Shown here piece by piece: positions 19,537 through 28,310 of a DNA stretch of 64,000 nucleotides; position 1 is the stretch's first letter; every line of letters begins with the position of its first letter. The notes below the pieces were generated by a model that worked only from the letters and a program-made list of their open reading frames with translations, had not been told where the DNA came from and made no database searches. The stretch spans positions 124,001-188,000 of the forward strand of contig PZPK01000004.1 of the NCBI GenBank assembly GCA_006212045.1, in the 5' to 3' direction. The DNA comes from Oleiphilus sp. (GTDB lineage Bacteria; Pseudomonadota; Gammaproteobacteria; Pseudomonadales; Oleiphilaceae). Made by a program: the position numbers and the translations under genes.

Positions 19537-20868
19537 ATGGCCAACATGACACCCAGAGAAATCGTACACGAACTGGACCAACACATTATCGGGCAAAGTG
19601 ATGCCAAGCGTGCGGTAGCCATTGCGCTGCGAAATCGCTGGCGCCGCATGCAGCTTCCCAACGAAATGCGCGAAGAAATTTCCCCCAAGAATATCCTGAT
19701 GATCGGGCCAACCGGTGTCGGTAAAACCGAAATTGCGCGGCGCCTGGCAAAACTCGCCGACGCACCATTCATCAAAGTTGAAGCCACCAAATTTACAGAA
19801 GTTGGCTACGTTGGACGCGATGTTGAATCGATCATACGGGATATTGCCGATCACGCGCTCAAGATGTACCGCGAAAAGGAAATGGCCCAGGTTGCGACCC
19901 GCGCTGAAGACGCCGCCGAAGATCGCATTCTGGACGCACTGCTGCGCCCTGCCCGCGACACGTCTGTGGTAGATGAACAGATACAGAACGAATCCTCAAC
20001 GCGTCAGATATTTCGCAAGAAGCTTCGCGAAGGTGATCTCGACGACAAGGAAATTGATATTGAAGTGAGCTCAATGCCGGTAGGGGTCGAAATCATGGCG
20101 CCCCCAGGCATGGAAGAGATGAGCAACCAGCTACAGAATATTTTCTCGAATATGTCAGGCGAGAAAAAACGCAGCAAGAAAATGAAAGTCTCTCAGGCCT
20201 TGAAGCAACTTAAAGAAGAAGAAGCTTCCAAACTGATCAATGAAGAGGACATCAAAACCAAAGCCCTCCAGGCGGTGGAGCAGAACGGCATCGTGTTCCT
20301 CGATGAAATTGACAAAGTGGCAAAAAAAGCCGAAGGCAGCTCTGGCGATGTCAGTCGCGAGGGCGTCCAACGCGACCTTCTGCCATTAATTGAGGGCTGC
20401 ACGGTGACCACCAAACTGGGCAGCATCCGCACGGACCACATACTGTTTATCGCCTCTGGCGCCTTTCATCTGGCCAAACCTTCCGATCTGATTCCTGAAC
20501 TGCAAGGCAGGCTGCCTATCCGGGTCGAATTAAAAGCACTGTCGGCCGACGACTTCAAACGTATCCTGTCCGAACCCAATGCCTCATTGATAGAACAATA
20601 TATGGCACTCATGCGTACAGAAGGGGTGGATCTGGAATTTGCGGATGATGCGCTCGAAAAAATTGCACATATCGCTTGGAAAGTGAATGAGAAAACCGAG
20701 AATATCGGCGCCAGACGTTTGCACACAGTTCTGGAGCGCCTGCTTGAAAGTATCTCCTTCGAAGCAGGCGACAAAACGCAGGGCAACGTCCGGATTGATT
20801 CAGCCTATGTGGAATCGCAGCTGGATGACCTGTCCGAAGATGAAGATCTGAGCCAGTACATTCTCTAG
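19537..20868 (+). CDS. hslU: ATP-dependent protease ATPase subunit HslU (ClpY)
   Basis: A 443-residue AAA+ unfoldase partner of HslV. Walker [13 protein letters not shown] (about 57-68) and the pore loop segment [10 protein letters not shown] follow the N-terminus [17 protein letters not shown]. The I domain (about 110-240) is rich in charged residues. Walker [13 protein letters not shown] and sensor [11 protein letters not shown] are present, and the C-terminus ends LSQYIL, the tail that inserts into HslV. The ATG at 19537 gives the family N-terminus; a TTG seven codons upstream is rejected. Confidence 0.97.
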   Translation: MANMTPREIVHELDQHIIGQSDAKRAVAIALRNRWRRMQLPNEMREEISPKNILMIGPTGVGKTEIARRLAKLADAPFIKVEATKFTEVGYVGRDVESIIRDIADHALKMYREKEMAQVATRAEDAAEDRILDALLRPARDTSVVDEQIQNESSTRQIFRKKLREGDLDDKEIDIEVSSMPVGVEIMAPPGMEEMSNQLQNIFSNMSGEKKRSKKMKVSQALKQLKEEEASKLINEEDIKTKALQAVEQNGIVFLDEIDKVAKKAEGSSGDVSREGVQRDLLPLIEGCTVTTKLGSIRTDHILFIASGAFHLAKPSDLIPELQGRLPIRVELKALSADDFKRILSEPNASLIEQYMALMRTEGVDLEFADDALEKIAHIAWKVNEKTENIGARRLHTVLERLLESISFEAGDKTQGNVRIDSAYVESQLDDLSEDEDLSQYIL

Positions 20869-20875
20869 CGAGCGT

Positions 20876-21238
20876 ATGATGTCCCCAGCACCCAAGCGCG
20901 TGACAGTGAAAGCCGGCTCAGGCCTGCTTTGTCTGGAATACGATGACGGAGAATTCGAACTCAGTTTTGAATTTCTGCGGGTGCATTCTCCTTCCGCAGA
21001 AGTCCGCGGTCACGGGCGCGGCTCGGAAGTGCTGCAATCCGGCAAAAAATACGTTGTTCTGGAAGGCATCGAACCCGTCGGCAACTACGGACTGAAGCTG
21101 ATCTTCAATGACGGGCACGATTCCGGCATCTATACCTGGGATATCCTGAGAGACTATGCGCTCAATCAGGACGTCCTTTGGCATACCTATCTGGAAAAAC
21201 TGGCGCAAGCCGGCCAGGCAAGAGAGCCTCATTCCTGA
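20876..21238 (+). CDS. DUF971 / gamma-butyrobetaine hydroxylase N-terminal-like protein
   Basis: A 120-residue protein of the DUF971 (GBBH-like N-terminal) family, seven bases after hslU and thus likely cotranscribed. Recognisable stretches are FEFLRVHSPSAEV, VGNYGLKLIFNDGHDSGIY and TWDILRDYA. In eukaryotic hydroxylases this fold precedes the dioxygenase domain and binds zinc, but the metal cysteines are not seen here. The gene follows hslU in many proteobacteria, suggesting a link to proteostasis or Fe-S handling; its function is unknown. ATG at 20876 or 20879 is possible. Confidence 0.85.
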   Translation: MMSPAPKRVTVKAGSGLLCLEYDDGEFELSFEFLRVHSPSAEVRGHGRGSEVLQSGKKYVVLEGIEPVGNYGLKLIFNDGHDSGIYTWDILRDYALNQDVLWHTYLEKLAQAGQAREPHS

Positions 21239-21408
21239 AGCTGCCTCTCAAAATAATCGACACTTTATAGTTGTGTCAAAGCACCGTGCAAACATCTTCG
21301 CAAGCTTCGATAAAACGTTTCTATTTACTGGTGATCCGAACATGGCAGGGCTGCGTATTTATCCCTGACAGATGATCACTTCTGTTTTGAAGTGCACACC
21401 CTACTTTT

Positions 21409-21440
21409 GCTGCCGATCACGCTTTACGGCAGCCTTTTTT
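21409..21440 (+). terminator. Terminator of the hslVU-DUF971 operon
   Basis: Stem GCTGCCG/CGGCAGC with an 11-base loop followed by CTTTTTT, about 170 bases after the DUF971 stop. Confidence 0.7.
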
Positions 21441-21487
21441 ACAAACAACGTGCTTTTCCGGGGCTCTAGCCAGATCCTGAAACCTTA

Positions 21488-23140
21488 TCAATTGATCGCG
21501 TACTGATAATGCACCGGGAGTCCCTTACGCATTACGATTACCGAGACTTTTTCTTCCGTTTCCAGTGCGTCAAACAGGTTATTCTGGGCTTCGTGTACCC
21601 ACTCCCCGTTGACACGCATCACGACATCCCCTTCCCTTAAGCCCAGTGTCTGATAAAACTCACTGTCCTTCACACCCTTCAGTTTCAGCAAATGTACACC
21701 TTCCACCTCCAGCTCACCTGGCTGAAAATGTGCCCTGAGCGATGATTGCGCAACCAATTGGTCGTCCAGCCATTCGCGCGACAAGGGCGACTCTCCTTTG
21801 GGTGCAACCACACCGCGATACTGATACTCAATATCTGCAGGCGGCAACTCATCCGTATCCAGTACATTTCCGGAAGCAATCACCGCCTGCTCGATGTCAT
21901 TCAGGCGCTTTTCCAGATCCGGCTGATCAATCTCATTCAGGGGCTCATCTGTGGCCGCTGCCTGGTTTTCCGCGACACCAGTGTTTCCATGCGCAAGCCT
22001 TAGCTTTTCCTTTTTCCCATGATTATCCAGCACGACATGGCGTGGATGAATTTCCAGCAGAATCACATTCTCCAATACAAGGTCCGCAACCTTGTAATCC
22101 CCGGTCTCATCCGACTCGGTTTTCAGAATCAGCGCACGTGCGCTTGCTCCATTGTCATCGTTACCGGCTCCAATCACGCCTTCCAGACGAAGAGGCAGCG
22201 CTGTATCTTCCAGTTTCTCTTCGCCAGACATTGAACCGGCCATTCCGGTACCACTATCTGCCCCACTTGCCGCCAGGCGTTCAAGCTCCTGATCAATAAA
22301 GAAACGCAGCACATGCAGGTCCTTGGGGCCGTTCAAATACAAACCATTAATGAGTGTCACGGGGACATTACTGAAGCCAAGCTCCTGGGCAAGCGCAACA
22401 TTGCCACGAATGGCGTTCTCAACCTCGGCGCTATCGAGACAGGCTTCGAACCCGGCCTGGTCCAGTTTCAACTGCTTTGCGATACGCAGATAAGCGTCTT
22501 TGTTCAGATTATTGGGATCAACCCATAAGGCTTTGTGAAAACGCTCAAACTCACCCCCTGAAAATGCGCAACGTGCCGCCTGACTGGCTCCGACGGAAAA
22601 GCGATGAAAACGCAACGGGAAATCATAATAAACGAAGCGAATACGATCTCCATAAATTTGTTCCAGCTGTGCATAGGTGTCCTGCATGCCAACACAATGG
22701 GTGGATTGATAATTGCAAAATACGGACAGTTCAATTGGCGCATCGGAGCGCCCTTTCCCCGGTTGAGTGCCGGGACGCGACCAATCCAGTCTGGGGGGTT
22801 GTGGCGGGCGGATCAACACTTCCACAGAAGCATCCTCTGTCGGCTTACCCTGAAGCTTCTCATCCAGGTGCTCTGCCAACGCCAGACGTCGCGTCTCATA
22901 CTTTGCCCATTCCAGTTTAAAAAGCTCCAATTGTGCGCGCTCGTCGATATCACTTTGCAGGATATCCTTGCCGCTGATTCTGGCAACGACAGGGTTGTCC
23001 AAAAACGCTGGCGCTGCCGAAAGAGAAGCAGCTGGATCAGAACCGCTGTCGGGCCCTGCGCTATCAGAATTGGTATCATGGCTACATGCAGCCTGCATTA
23101 AAGAAAGAAAAAGAAGGGTTAAGACGATGGTCACTCGCAT
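21488..23140 (-). CDS. Lipoprotein fusing a DsbA-like domain to GspC-like HR and PDZ domains
   Basis: A 550-residue protein. A signal peptide ends in LMQAAC (lipidated Cys19), followed by a Ser/Asp-rich linker. A helical segment at about 50-98 begins VVARISGKDI, like the N-terminal helices of SurA and of DsbA-family chaperone fusions. A DsbA/thioredoxin-fold domain (about 133-290) has PIELSVFCNYQSTHC where the family has FSDFQCPYC, so the catalytic CPYC reads STHC. The resolving Cys149 and the cis-proline loop NVPVT are kept. A GspC-type homology region (about 314-382: LRLEGVIGAGN, VLENVILLEIHPRHVVLDN) and a PDZ domain (about 478-548) follow, as in type II secretion GspC. No T2SS genes are adjacent. 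A fixed redox or structural role, perhaps capturing exoproteins, is inference. Confidence 0.75.
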   Translation of the reverse strand: MRVTIVLTLLFLSLMQAACSHDTNSDSAGPDSGSDPAASLSAAPAFLDNPVVARISGKDILQSDIDERAQLELFKLEWAKYETRRLALAEHLDEKLQGKPTEDASVEVLIRPPQPPRLDWSRPGTQPGKGRSDAPIELSVFCNYQSTHCVGMQDTYAQLEQIYGDRIRFVYYDFPLRFHRFSVGASQAARCAFSGGEFERFHKALWVDPNNLNKDAYLRIAKQLKLDQAGFEACLDSAEVENAIRGNVALAQELGFSNVPVTLINGLYLNGPKDLHVLRFFIDQELERLAASGADSGTGMAGSMSGEEKLEDTALPLRLEGVIGAGNDDNGASARALILKTESDETGDYKVADLVLENVILLEIHPRHVVLDNHGKKEKLRLAHGNTGVAENQAAATDEPLNEIDQPDLEKRLNDIEQAVIASGNVLDTDELPPADIEYQYRGVVAPKGESPLSREWLDDQLVAQSSLRAHFQPGELEVEGVHLLKLKGVKDSEFYQTLGLREGDVVMRVNGEWVHEAQNNLFDALETEEKVSVIVMRKGLPVHYQYAIN

Positions 23141-23247
23141 GATCGGGGCTCTTCAAAATTCGGTTATTGTTATTTCATTCGCACATGGCAGGTCGCCTGA
23201 AGAAGTGCGTTCAGCGAAAGAAAAAAGGGAATACATCCCCCACTGAC

Positions 23248-23286
23248 AGTAAAAAGGTTAACAGACCGGCCGCCGGCCTGTTAACC
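23248..23286 (-). terminator. Terminator after the SGNH hydrolase gene
   Basis: A long inverted repeat with outer arms GGTTAACAG/CTGTTAACC (23256-23264 and 23278-23286), one mismatch and inner CCGG/CCGG is followed on the minus strand by TTTTTACTG. Confidence 0.75.
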
Positions 23287-23324
23287 AAATTTCCATTTCG
23301 TTTTTGTTATTGTTTCACCGGAGC

Positions 23325-24266
23325 TTATTTATCCGGATTGTGGTTCCACATCAGGTTGGCCGCAGTATTCTGGCCCTGAAGGCTTGGGTGGAAGCAGTCA
23401 CCGCCATCAATATCGTTTCTCTGGAAACTGAAAGTTCCGACAGTGGACGCATTTTCACCCTGGTAGCTGGCAACAACTTCAACACCATTGGTGCCGTTGT
23501 AAGAAGCCGCTTCTTCCGCCAGGATCTCGTTGTAACGCTGCTGCTTGGCCTCGATCGCTGCCAGACGCTGAGCGCTTGATTCACCATTCATGGTGCCACC
23601 ATAGGTCGCAACACTACAGATATCATAAGAGTTCCAGATATTTTCGCAGCGGATACGATAAGTCGTAGCCTGCTTGGCAAGACCAGCTGCGCGCAGATCC
23701 TGCACGCGTGGAACACCGCCCAGATAGACAGTTGAACCGCTAGGCAAACCCGATACCAGTGTATTCAGACCCGCCTGCACGGAAGAACGCCATTGTGAAT
23801 CAGTGTACAGTGGGTTGGTACAATTTGCCGGATCCGTACAGTCACGGTTACAGATATCGTTTCCGCCCAGCAGCACTTCCACATGATCAGGCGTCGTGCT
23901 TTGCGCTACGATGTTAGCCGCTTGGGTCGCAAAGTTATTGGAACCACCACGCAACTCTGAGCCTGAGGCCGCAGCGCTCTTGTTGGCCGAAATAGAGCCA
24001 TTGAGCTGCTTGTACTTGTCATGCACAGAGTTCACACTGGAATCCCAGCCATCAAACCAGGAATGCTCTGGCTGATCACCACCCAACAGGCAGAACAGAT
24101 CCCAGAACCAGTAGTTATAGCGGCAGTCAGCGGCGAAGCCCATGGTAATACTATCGCCCGCTGCTGTAGTTTTCGAAGGTAAGGCACTGGCTTGCATGCT
24201 CGCCAGAGATAAACAAATTGCGATGGCGGGCGCAACGGCCCATGAAGCTAATGTTTTTATTCTCAT
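23325..24266 (-). CDS. Secreted SGNH/GDSL-family hydrolase
   Basis: A 313-residue exported esterase or lipase-like enzyme. The signal peptide ends near SALP (residue 29). Block I is AAGDSITMG (nucleophile Ser39), block III is LLGGNDIC (Asn136), and block V is DGGDCFHPS (Asp290 and His293), completing the catalytic set. Eight cysteines remain in the mature protein (48, 59, 139, 143, 149, 207, 217, 291), suggesting several disulfides and stability outside the cell. Substrate is unknown; related proteins are annotated as extracellular lipases. It is monocistronic, followed by a terminator and preceded by a 333-base intergenic region shared with a divergent AraC gene. Confidence 0.85.
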   Translation of the reverse strand: MRIKTLASWAVAPAIAICLSLASMQASALPSKTTAAGDSITMGFAADCRYNYWFWDLFCLLGGDQPEHSWFDGWDSSVNSVHDKYKQLNGSISANKSAAASGSELRGGSNNFATQAANIVAQSTTPDHVEVLLGGNDICNRDCTDPANCTNPLYTDSQWRSSVQAGLNTLVSGLPSGSTVYLGGVPRVQDLRAAGLAKQATTYRIRCENIWNSYDICSVATYGGTMNGESSAQRLAAIEAKQQRYNEILAEEAASYNGTNGVEVVASYQGENASTVGTFSFQRNDIDGGDCFHPSLQGQNTAANLMWNHNPDK

Positions 24267-24599
24267 GTTATTATCCTAGATTTGTTAATTGCTGTATTCC
24301 CTCATTAAGTCGACTACTCCCTGATTATGTCTCGCTACGACTTCGATTCAGCGAGCGTCGGGAGTCTATCAGTTAAATAGATAAACAGGACAGATGACTC
24401 TTTCACGACAATGGCAGGCTAAGCTAATATGCCAATAATCATATCTTTAAGGATAAATACATAAGCCTGAAGAACATCAAGGTGGCGAGCGTGGAAGAAC
24501 CTCGCATAAAAGTGAAGATTCCCTCACATTTTATCTTTCAAGGCATAGACAGCGATTCGAAAGACGCCATAGAATGACTCAATAACAATAATACAGGTA
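24267..24599. other. Intergenic region between the SGNH hydrolase and AraC genes
   Basis: This 333-base AT-rich gap separates two divergent genes and must hold promoters for both. A 6-bp inverted repeat CTCGCT-N13-AGCGAG (24331-24355) could be a regulator site, but it is weak. No reading frame with a credible start was seen. Confidence 0.3.
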
Positions 24600-25625
24600 A
24601 TGTCGCTTATGCTGTTTTCCGAATACAGTCCTCTGCGCTTCGCCAACGCCTATGCGATCCTGCTGAAACGGTATCTGCACAAATTCACCGGAAATTCGCT
24701 GGATACGGGGGAAACCTCGTCCATCAACCTTCGCCAGCTTGACCAATTGGTTCGTGATATCTACCAAACCACGGGCGACCTCGGATTCGGATTAGACATA
24801 GGCAGAAATATTCACCCCTCCGATTATGGCATTGCCGGCTACGCCATGCTGAACTGCGCAACCTTGTTGGATGCCATCAAAACATCCAACCAATACCGCC
24901 ATAAACTTAAATCCGGGTTCAGTACCGAATTTGAAATCAGCGAACGCTGCGTACGCTATCGAGTGACCAATGCGGACGATCTGATTTGTCTGTTTCCGAT
25001 GGTTGAGCTGGATTTCGCATCAGGCTTGCAGTTTGCCCGCTTGCTGGTAGGCCCACAGCAGGCGAAAAACATTCGATTGCAATCAGTCAGATTCAAACAT
25101 CTCCCCCTTCGCCCGGTTGATGATTATGAAAATTTCTTCGGTTGCAAGGTGCACTTTGATGCAGAGCAGAATGTCGTAGAGCTACACAGGGACAGCGCAG
25201 ACATTCCAGTCCACGGAGCTAATCCGAAATTATTCAGCCTTTTCGACAAGAAACTTGGCAATTACTTCCTTAACAAAAACACCAAAGGCTCACTTCCCGA
25301 CCAGGTAAGGTATTTTCTCAAACAGCATATTGATCATGAGTTCCCCAATCAGGAGCAGGTCGCCAAACATTTTTTTATGAGTGTCAGCTGCCTGAAAAAC
25401 CGGCTGAAAAAACTCGGAACGAGCTTTCAATTCATACTGGACGAGGTGCGCGGGGAAGAAGCGAAACGGCTACTGGCAGACTCCGACAAACCCATCAAGG
25501 AGATTAGCTCCGGGCTCGGTTTTGCCAATCAAAGTGCATTCAATCGCGCATTCAAGCGATGGACCGGAGCAAATCCGCGCGACTATCGCAAACACTGTAA
25601 CGAAAACAGTTCGATCCCCGCTTAA
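24600..25625 (+). CDS. AraC-family transcriptional regulator
   Basis: A 341-residue regulator with the OruR/ArgR-type N-terminal ligand-sensing domain (about 15-195; DLGFGLDIGRNIHPSDYGIAGYA is shared in spirit with that group, seen at 56-80) and a C-terminal double helix-turn-helix (about 240-335; VAKHFFMSVSCLKNRLKKLG, then LGFANQSAFNRAFKRWTG and NPRDYRK). It probably binds DNA near its own gene or the following SDR/acyl-CoA dehydrogenase pair, which starts 88 bases downstream on the same strand. Effector unknown. The ATG at 24600 has AGG a few bases upstream. Confidence 0.88.
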   Translation: MSLMLFSEYSPLRFANAYAILLKRYLHKFTGNSLDTGETSSINLRQLDQLVRDIYQTTGDLGFGLDIGRNIHPSDYGIAGYAMLNCATLLDAIKTSNQYRHKLKSGFSTEFEISERCVRYRVTNADDLICLFPMVELDFASGLQFARLLVGPQQAKNIRLQSVRFKHLPLRPVDDYENFFGCKVHFDAEQNVVELHRDSADIPVHGANPKLFSLFDKKLGNYFLNKNTKGSLPDQVRYFLKQHIDHEFPNQEQVAKHFFMSVSCLKNRLKKLGTSFQFILDEVRGEEAKRLLADSDKPIKEISSGLGFANQSAFNRAFKRWTGANPRDYRKHCNENSSIPA

Positions 25626-25713
25626 ACACCTTTCGCTTTATTGGTATTCTTTCAGTCTTTCTACAGTTCATTTCTGCGTAGCCTGAATCGCTGCGCCCAT
25701 ACAGAGGTAAATC

Positions 25714-26475
25714 ATGAACCTGAATAACGTCCCTGCAATTGTCACCGGCGGCGCATCCGGATTGGGCGAAGCGACGGCCCGCATGCTGGCCGAACACGGC
25801 GCCAAAGTCACTATCTTCGACGTACAGGCAGACAAGGCTAACAAGGTTGCCCGGGAAATCGGCGGACTGGCTGTCAGCTGTGATGTCACCAATGCGGAGA
25901 GTGCAGAACAGGCATTTGCGCAGGCCCGCGAGGCTCACGGAAATTGCGGTATCGCCGTGAATTGCGCCGGTATAGGTGTACCAGCCAAGATTCTCGGCAA
26001 GGAAGGACCGATGGCCATGGACTTTTTCAACAAGGTCATTCAGGTGAATTTATGCGGTAGCTTCAATATCCTACGCTTGGCGGCTGCCGAAATGCAGGAT
26101 CGCGAAGCCAATGCCGACGGCGAGCGTGGCGTTATTATTTCCACAGCCTCCGTGGCGGCTTATGAAGGACAAATCGGACAAGCCGCTTATTCCGCCTCGA
26201 AAGGCGGCATTGTGGCCATGACCTTGCCTGCCGCAAGGGAACTGGCCCGCTATGGCATCCGGGTACTGGCGATCGCCCCCGGCCTGTTTATGACCCCCAT
26301 GATGGAAGCTTTGCCTGAAGCCGCACAGGAGAGCCTGGCCGCCACACTTCCCTTCCCTCAGCGACTCGGCCAGCCCAGCGAATATGCACGAATTGTCAGG
26401 GAAATGGTTGAAAATCCGATTTTGAATGGTGAAGTCATCAGAATCGATTGCGCCTTACGCATGGCGCCACGCTAG
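25714..26475 (+). CDS. SDR-family oxidoreductase, 3-hydroxyacyl-CoA dehydrogenase type II-like
   Basis: A 253-residue classical short-chain dehydrogenase. The cofactor motif TGGASGLG (11-18) with Asp36 of IFDVQ suggests NAD(H). NCAGIG follows, and the catalytic Ser/Tyr/Lys lie in ISTASVAAYEG and YSASK (Tyr159, Lys163). The stretch EGQIGQAAYSASKGGI is characteristic of the HSD10-like 3-hydroxyacyl-CoA dehydrogenases of fatty-acid beta-oxidation. It is followed nine bases later by a short acyl-CoA dehydrogenase-like gene, which fits acyl-CoA oxidation. The true substrate cannot be read from sequence. Confidence 0.88.
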   Translation: MNLNNVPAIVTGGASGLGEATARMLAEHGAKVTIFDVQADKANKVAREIGGLAVSCDVTNAESAEQAFAQAREAHGNCGIAVNCAGIGVPAKILGKEGPMAMDFFNKVIQVNLCGSFNILRLAAAEMQDREANADGERGVIISTASVAAYEGQIGQAAYSASKGGIVAMTLPAARELARYGIRVLAIAPGLFMTPMMEALPEAAQESLAATLPFPQRLGQPSEYARIVREMVENPILNGEVIRIDCALRMAPR

Positions 26476-26484
26476 GGGCCGCCG

Positions 26485-27441
26485 ATGTGGACAAACAGCG
26501 CCGCATTTCTGGATAGACTCCTCACCGAGCAGCGACCTGAAAAGCCTGTCACGATCGGAAAATGGTTTCGGGACTTCAAAGCGCAAGTACCCAGTCACTT
26601 TTCTTCAATCGAGCGTGCGGCCCTGGGAGGCCGAAGGGCGCGCTGTGTCGGCCATGCATTTACTGCCGGATACCAGTCCGCACTGGAACATCTGTTCGCG
26701 GCGCACTTTGACCCGGGGTCGCCAGCTCTCGCGTCTTTCTGTGTAAGCGAAACCAAAGGCAATCACCCGCGCGCGATCGAAACCTGCCTGAGTCAGGCAG
26801 AAGCTACGTTTATTCTGTCCGGAGACAAAACCTTTGTCTCCGGCGCGCACGAAGCCCAACAACTATTTGTCGCCTGCCGGGAGCATAGTAACGAACAGCA
26901 AAGACCCAATATCAAGGTCGTTGTGGTGTCGGCAAGAGCTCCCGGGGTAAAAATAGAGTCTTTACCCACGCTCCCTTTTATTCCGGAGGTCAGTCACGGT
27001 CGCGTGAATTTTGATCAGGTTGAACTGGACCCCGTGAACCTGCTGGCCGGCGATGGTTATTCTGAGTACATCAAGCCATTTCGTACTTGTGAGGACCTTC
27101 ACGTCATGGCATCGGTACTGGCCTATGTTCTGGGGGAGATCATCTCGGAACACCTCCCGAAGTCGCTGGCAGAAGACGCCCTGGGAGCGTTAGCCGGCTT
27201 TATGTCATTGAGTCATATAGACCTCAAACACCCCGGGAGCCATCTTGCGCTGGCCGGCTTGCGTCGCCAGCTCAATGCCGTTCTGCAACGTTTCAAAGCT
27301 GAACTGGCCAGCTGCAATACTGCGTTACTTTCAGATTGGGAGCGCGATTCCGCTTTACTGAAAGTCGCCGGAAAAGCACATGAAGCGCGCACAAAAAAAG
27401 CCTGGGAGGCATATCTTTCCTCCCAGGCTTTGTCTGAATGA
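26485..27441 (+). CDS. Short, divergent acyl-CoA dehydrogenase-like protein
   Basis: A 318-residue protein recognisable by the central beta-domain of acyl-CoA dehydrogenases: FCVSETKGNHPRAIET (about 88-103), then FILSGDKTFVSGAHEAQQLFVACR, and GRVNFDQVELDP (about 172-183). The family is usually 380-600 residues; here the N-terminal helical domain is only about 85 residues and the C-terminal helical domain is shortened, so FAD binding or catalysis may be altered. No catalytic glutamate could be assigned. It is nine bases downstream of the SDR gene and likely cotranscribed. A minus-strand terminator for the convergent gene overlaps its 3' end. Confidence 0.65.
   Translation: MWTNSAAFLDRLLTEQRPEKPVTIGKWFRDFKAQVPSHFSSIERAALGGRRARCVGHAFTAGYQSALEHLFAAHFDPGSPALASFCVSETKGNHPRAIETCLSQAEATFILSGDKTFVSGAHEAQQLFVACREHSNEQQRPNIKVVVVSARAPGVKIESLPTLPFIPEVSHGRVNFDQVELDPVNLLAGDGYSEYIKPFRTCEDLHVMASVLAYVLGEIISEHLPKSLAEDALGALAGFMSLSHIDLKHPGSHLALAGLRRQLNAVLQRFKAELASCNTALLSDWERDSALLKVAGKAHEARTKKAWEAYLSSQALSE
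27393..27431 (-). terminator. Terminator of the Cache-like gene, embedded in the 3' end of the convergent CDS
   Basis: Stem AAAGCCTGGGAGG/CCTCCCAGGCTTT (27419-27431 and 27397-27409) with a nine-base loop is followed on the minus strand by seven T in total. On the plus strand only a short TTTG follows. It therefore serves the minus-strand gene that ends at 27482, although it lies inside codons of the plus-strand gene. Confidence 0.75.
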
Positions 27442-27481
27442 CAGGCAGGCAGTTGCCCGATTAAGGCAATTAACCTTTCCG

Positions 27482-28021
27482 CTACATATCGTCCAGATTA
27501 ACTCCAATGGTCATGGCACCAATTGCTTTTCCGCCCTCGTTGACTGAAACTGAAACTTGAACCAGATAAGCTTGGGCACTGTCATCGAACTCTACCTCAC
27601 CTACATGGATACCGCCTTTTCCGCCATTGAACGACTTTTGCCACTTGGCTTCATCACCCTGCCAGTAATCCGATGTCTTGTTGGTCATGGCAACATTGGC
27701 ACCCTGGTTATCCATCAGGAACATTTCGAACAGAAAGCCCTTGGAAGACTCCAGCTCCAGCATACGTTTTGCTGCCGGGCTTTCCATCATAGCCTTCATC
27801 TGGTCATCCAGACCCTCAACTTTGCGCCATTCAGCATCGCGCGCCTTGATCGCATCCAGAGTAATACCTTTGCCATTCTGTTCTTTTACAGCGGCAATCA
27901 AAACGGGGTCATCACCCCAAGTGGCCAGCTCTGAGGCAAGGGCTTTTACTTCTGCAGGCGCTTCTTCAGCCAATGAAGTGGTGGACAGTGTCAATGCCAG
28001 AATCAGCATAAGAAATCTCAT
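27482..28021 (-). CDS. Periplasmic Cache/PDC-like sensor-domain protein, standing alone
   Basis: A 179-residue protein with a signal peptide ending near SLAEE and one domain. The long N-terminal helix (about 25-95) and the segment FEMFLMDNQGANVAMTNKTSDYWQGDE, then VSVSVNEGGKAIGAMTIGVNL, resemble the extracellular Cache/PDC ligand-binding domains of chemoreceptors and histidine kinases. Here no transmembrane or signalling module is attached, so it would be a free periplasmic binding protein. Partner unknown. Monocistronic, with a terminator reaching into the convergent gene. Confidence 0.65.
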   Translation of the reverse strand: MRFLMLILALTLSTTSLAEEAPAEVKALASELATWGDDPVLIAAVKEQNGKGITLDAIKARDAEWRKVEGLDDQMKAMMESPAAKRMLELESSKGFLFEMFLMDNQGANVAMTNKTSDYWQGDEAKWQKSFNGGKGGIHVGEVEFDDSAQAYLVQVSVSVNEGGKAIGAMTIGVNLDDM

Positions 28022-28192
28022 AAAACCTCCCAGGGTTTATGAGCGGTTATCAGAGAACGCTTAGAATCCGACATAGAAAAGCCTCTCTGGTTTTAGCATA
28101 GTCGTCCCCCACTTAATTTCCAGCTTCGTTTGTGTGGCCGTTTTGTTTCAAATCTGCAGAATCCTGGGGGGATCACAAATCAGACAATTAGG

Positions 28193-28222
28193 CTGACGGC
28201 GGACTTGGCATTACGTTAGAAT
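28193..28222 (+). promoter_or_regulatory. Candidate promoter for the outer-membrane barrel/lipoprotein pair
   Basis: CTGACG (28193-28198), an 18-base spacer and TAGAAT (28217-28222) lie about 90 bases before the ATG at 28311. Moderate match to sigma-70. Confidence 0.35.
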
Positions 28223-28310
28223 TTCAAAAAGACGAGGGCCCCTCAGCAAACATTCAATACAAACCTGCTGACCCACTCTGCGCCGAACTTAACTGTGAAC
28301 AAGGATATCC

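Noticed and set aside
25609-25622. AGTTCGATCCCCGC resembling a tRNA T-loop
   Set aside because: It is coding sequence at the end of the AraC gene, with no matching acceptor or anticodon arms upstream.
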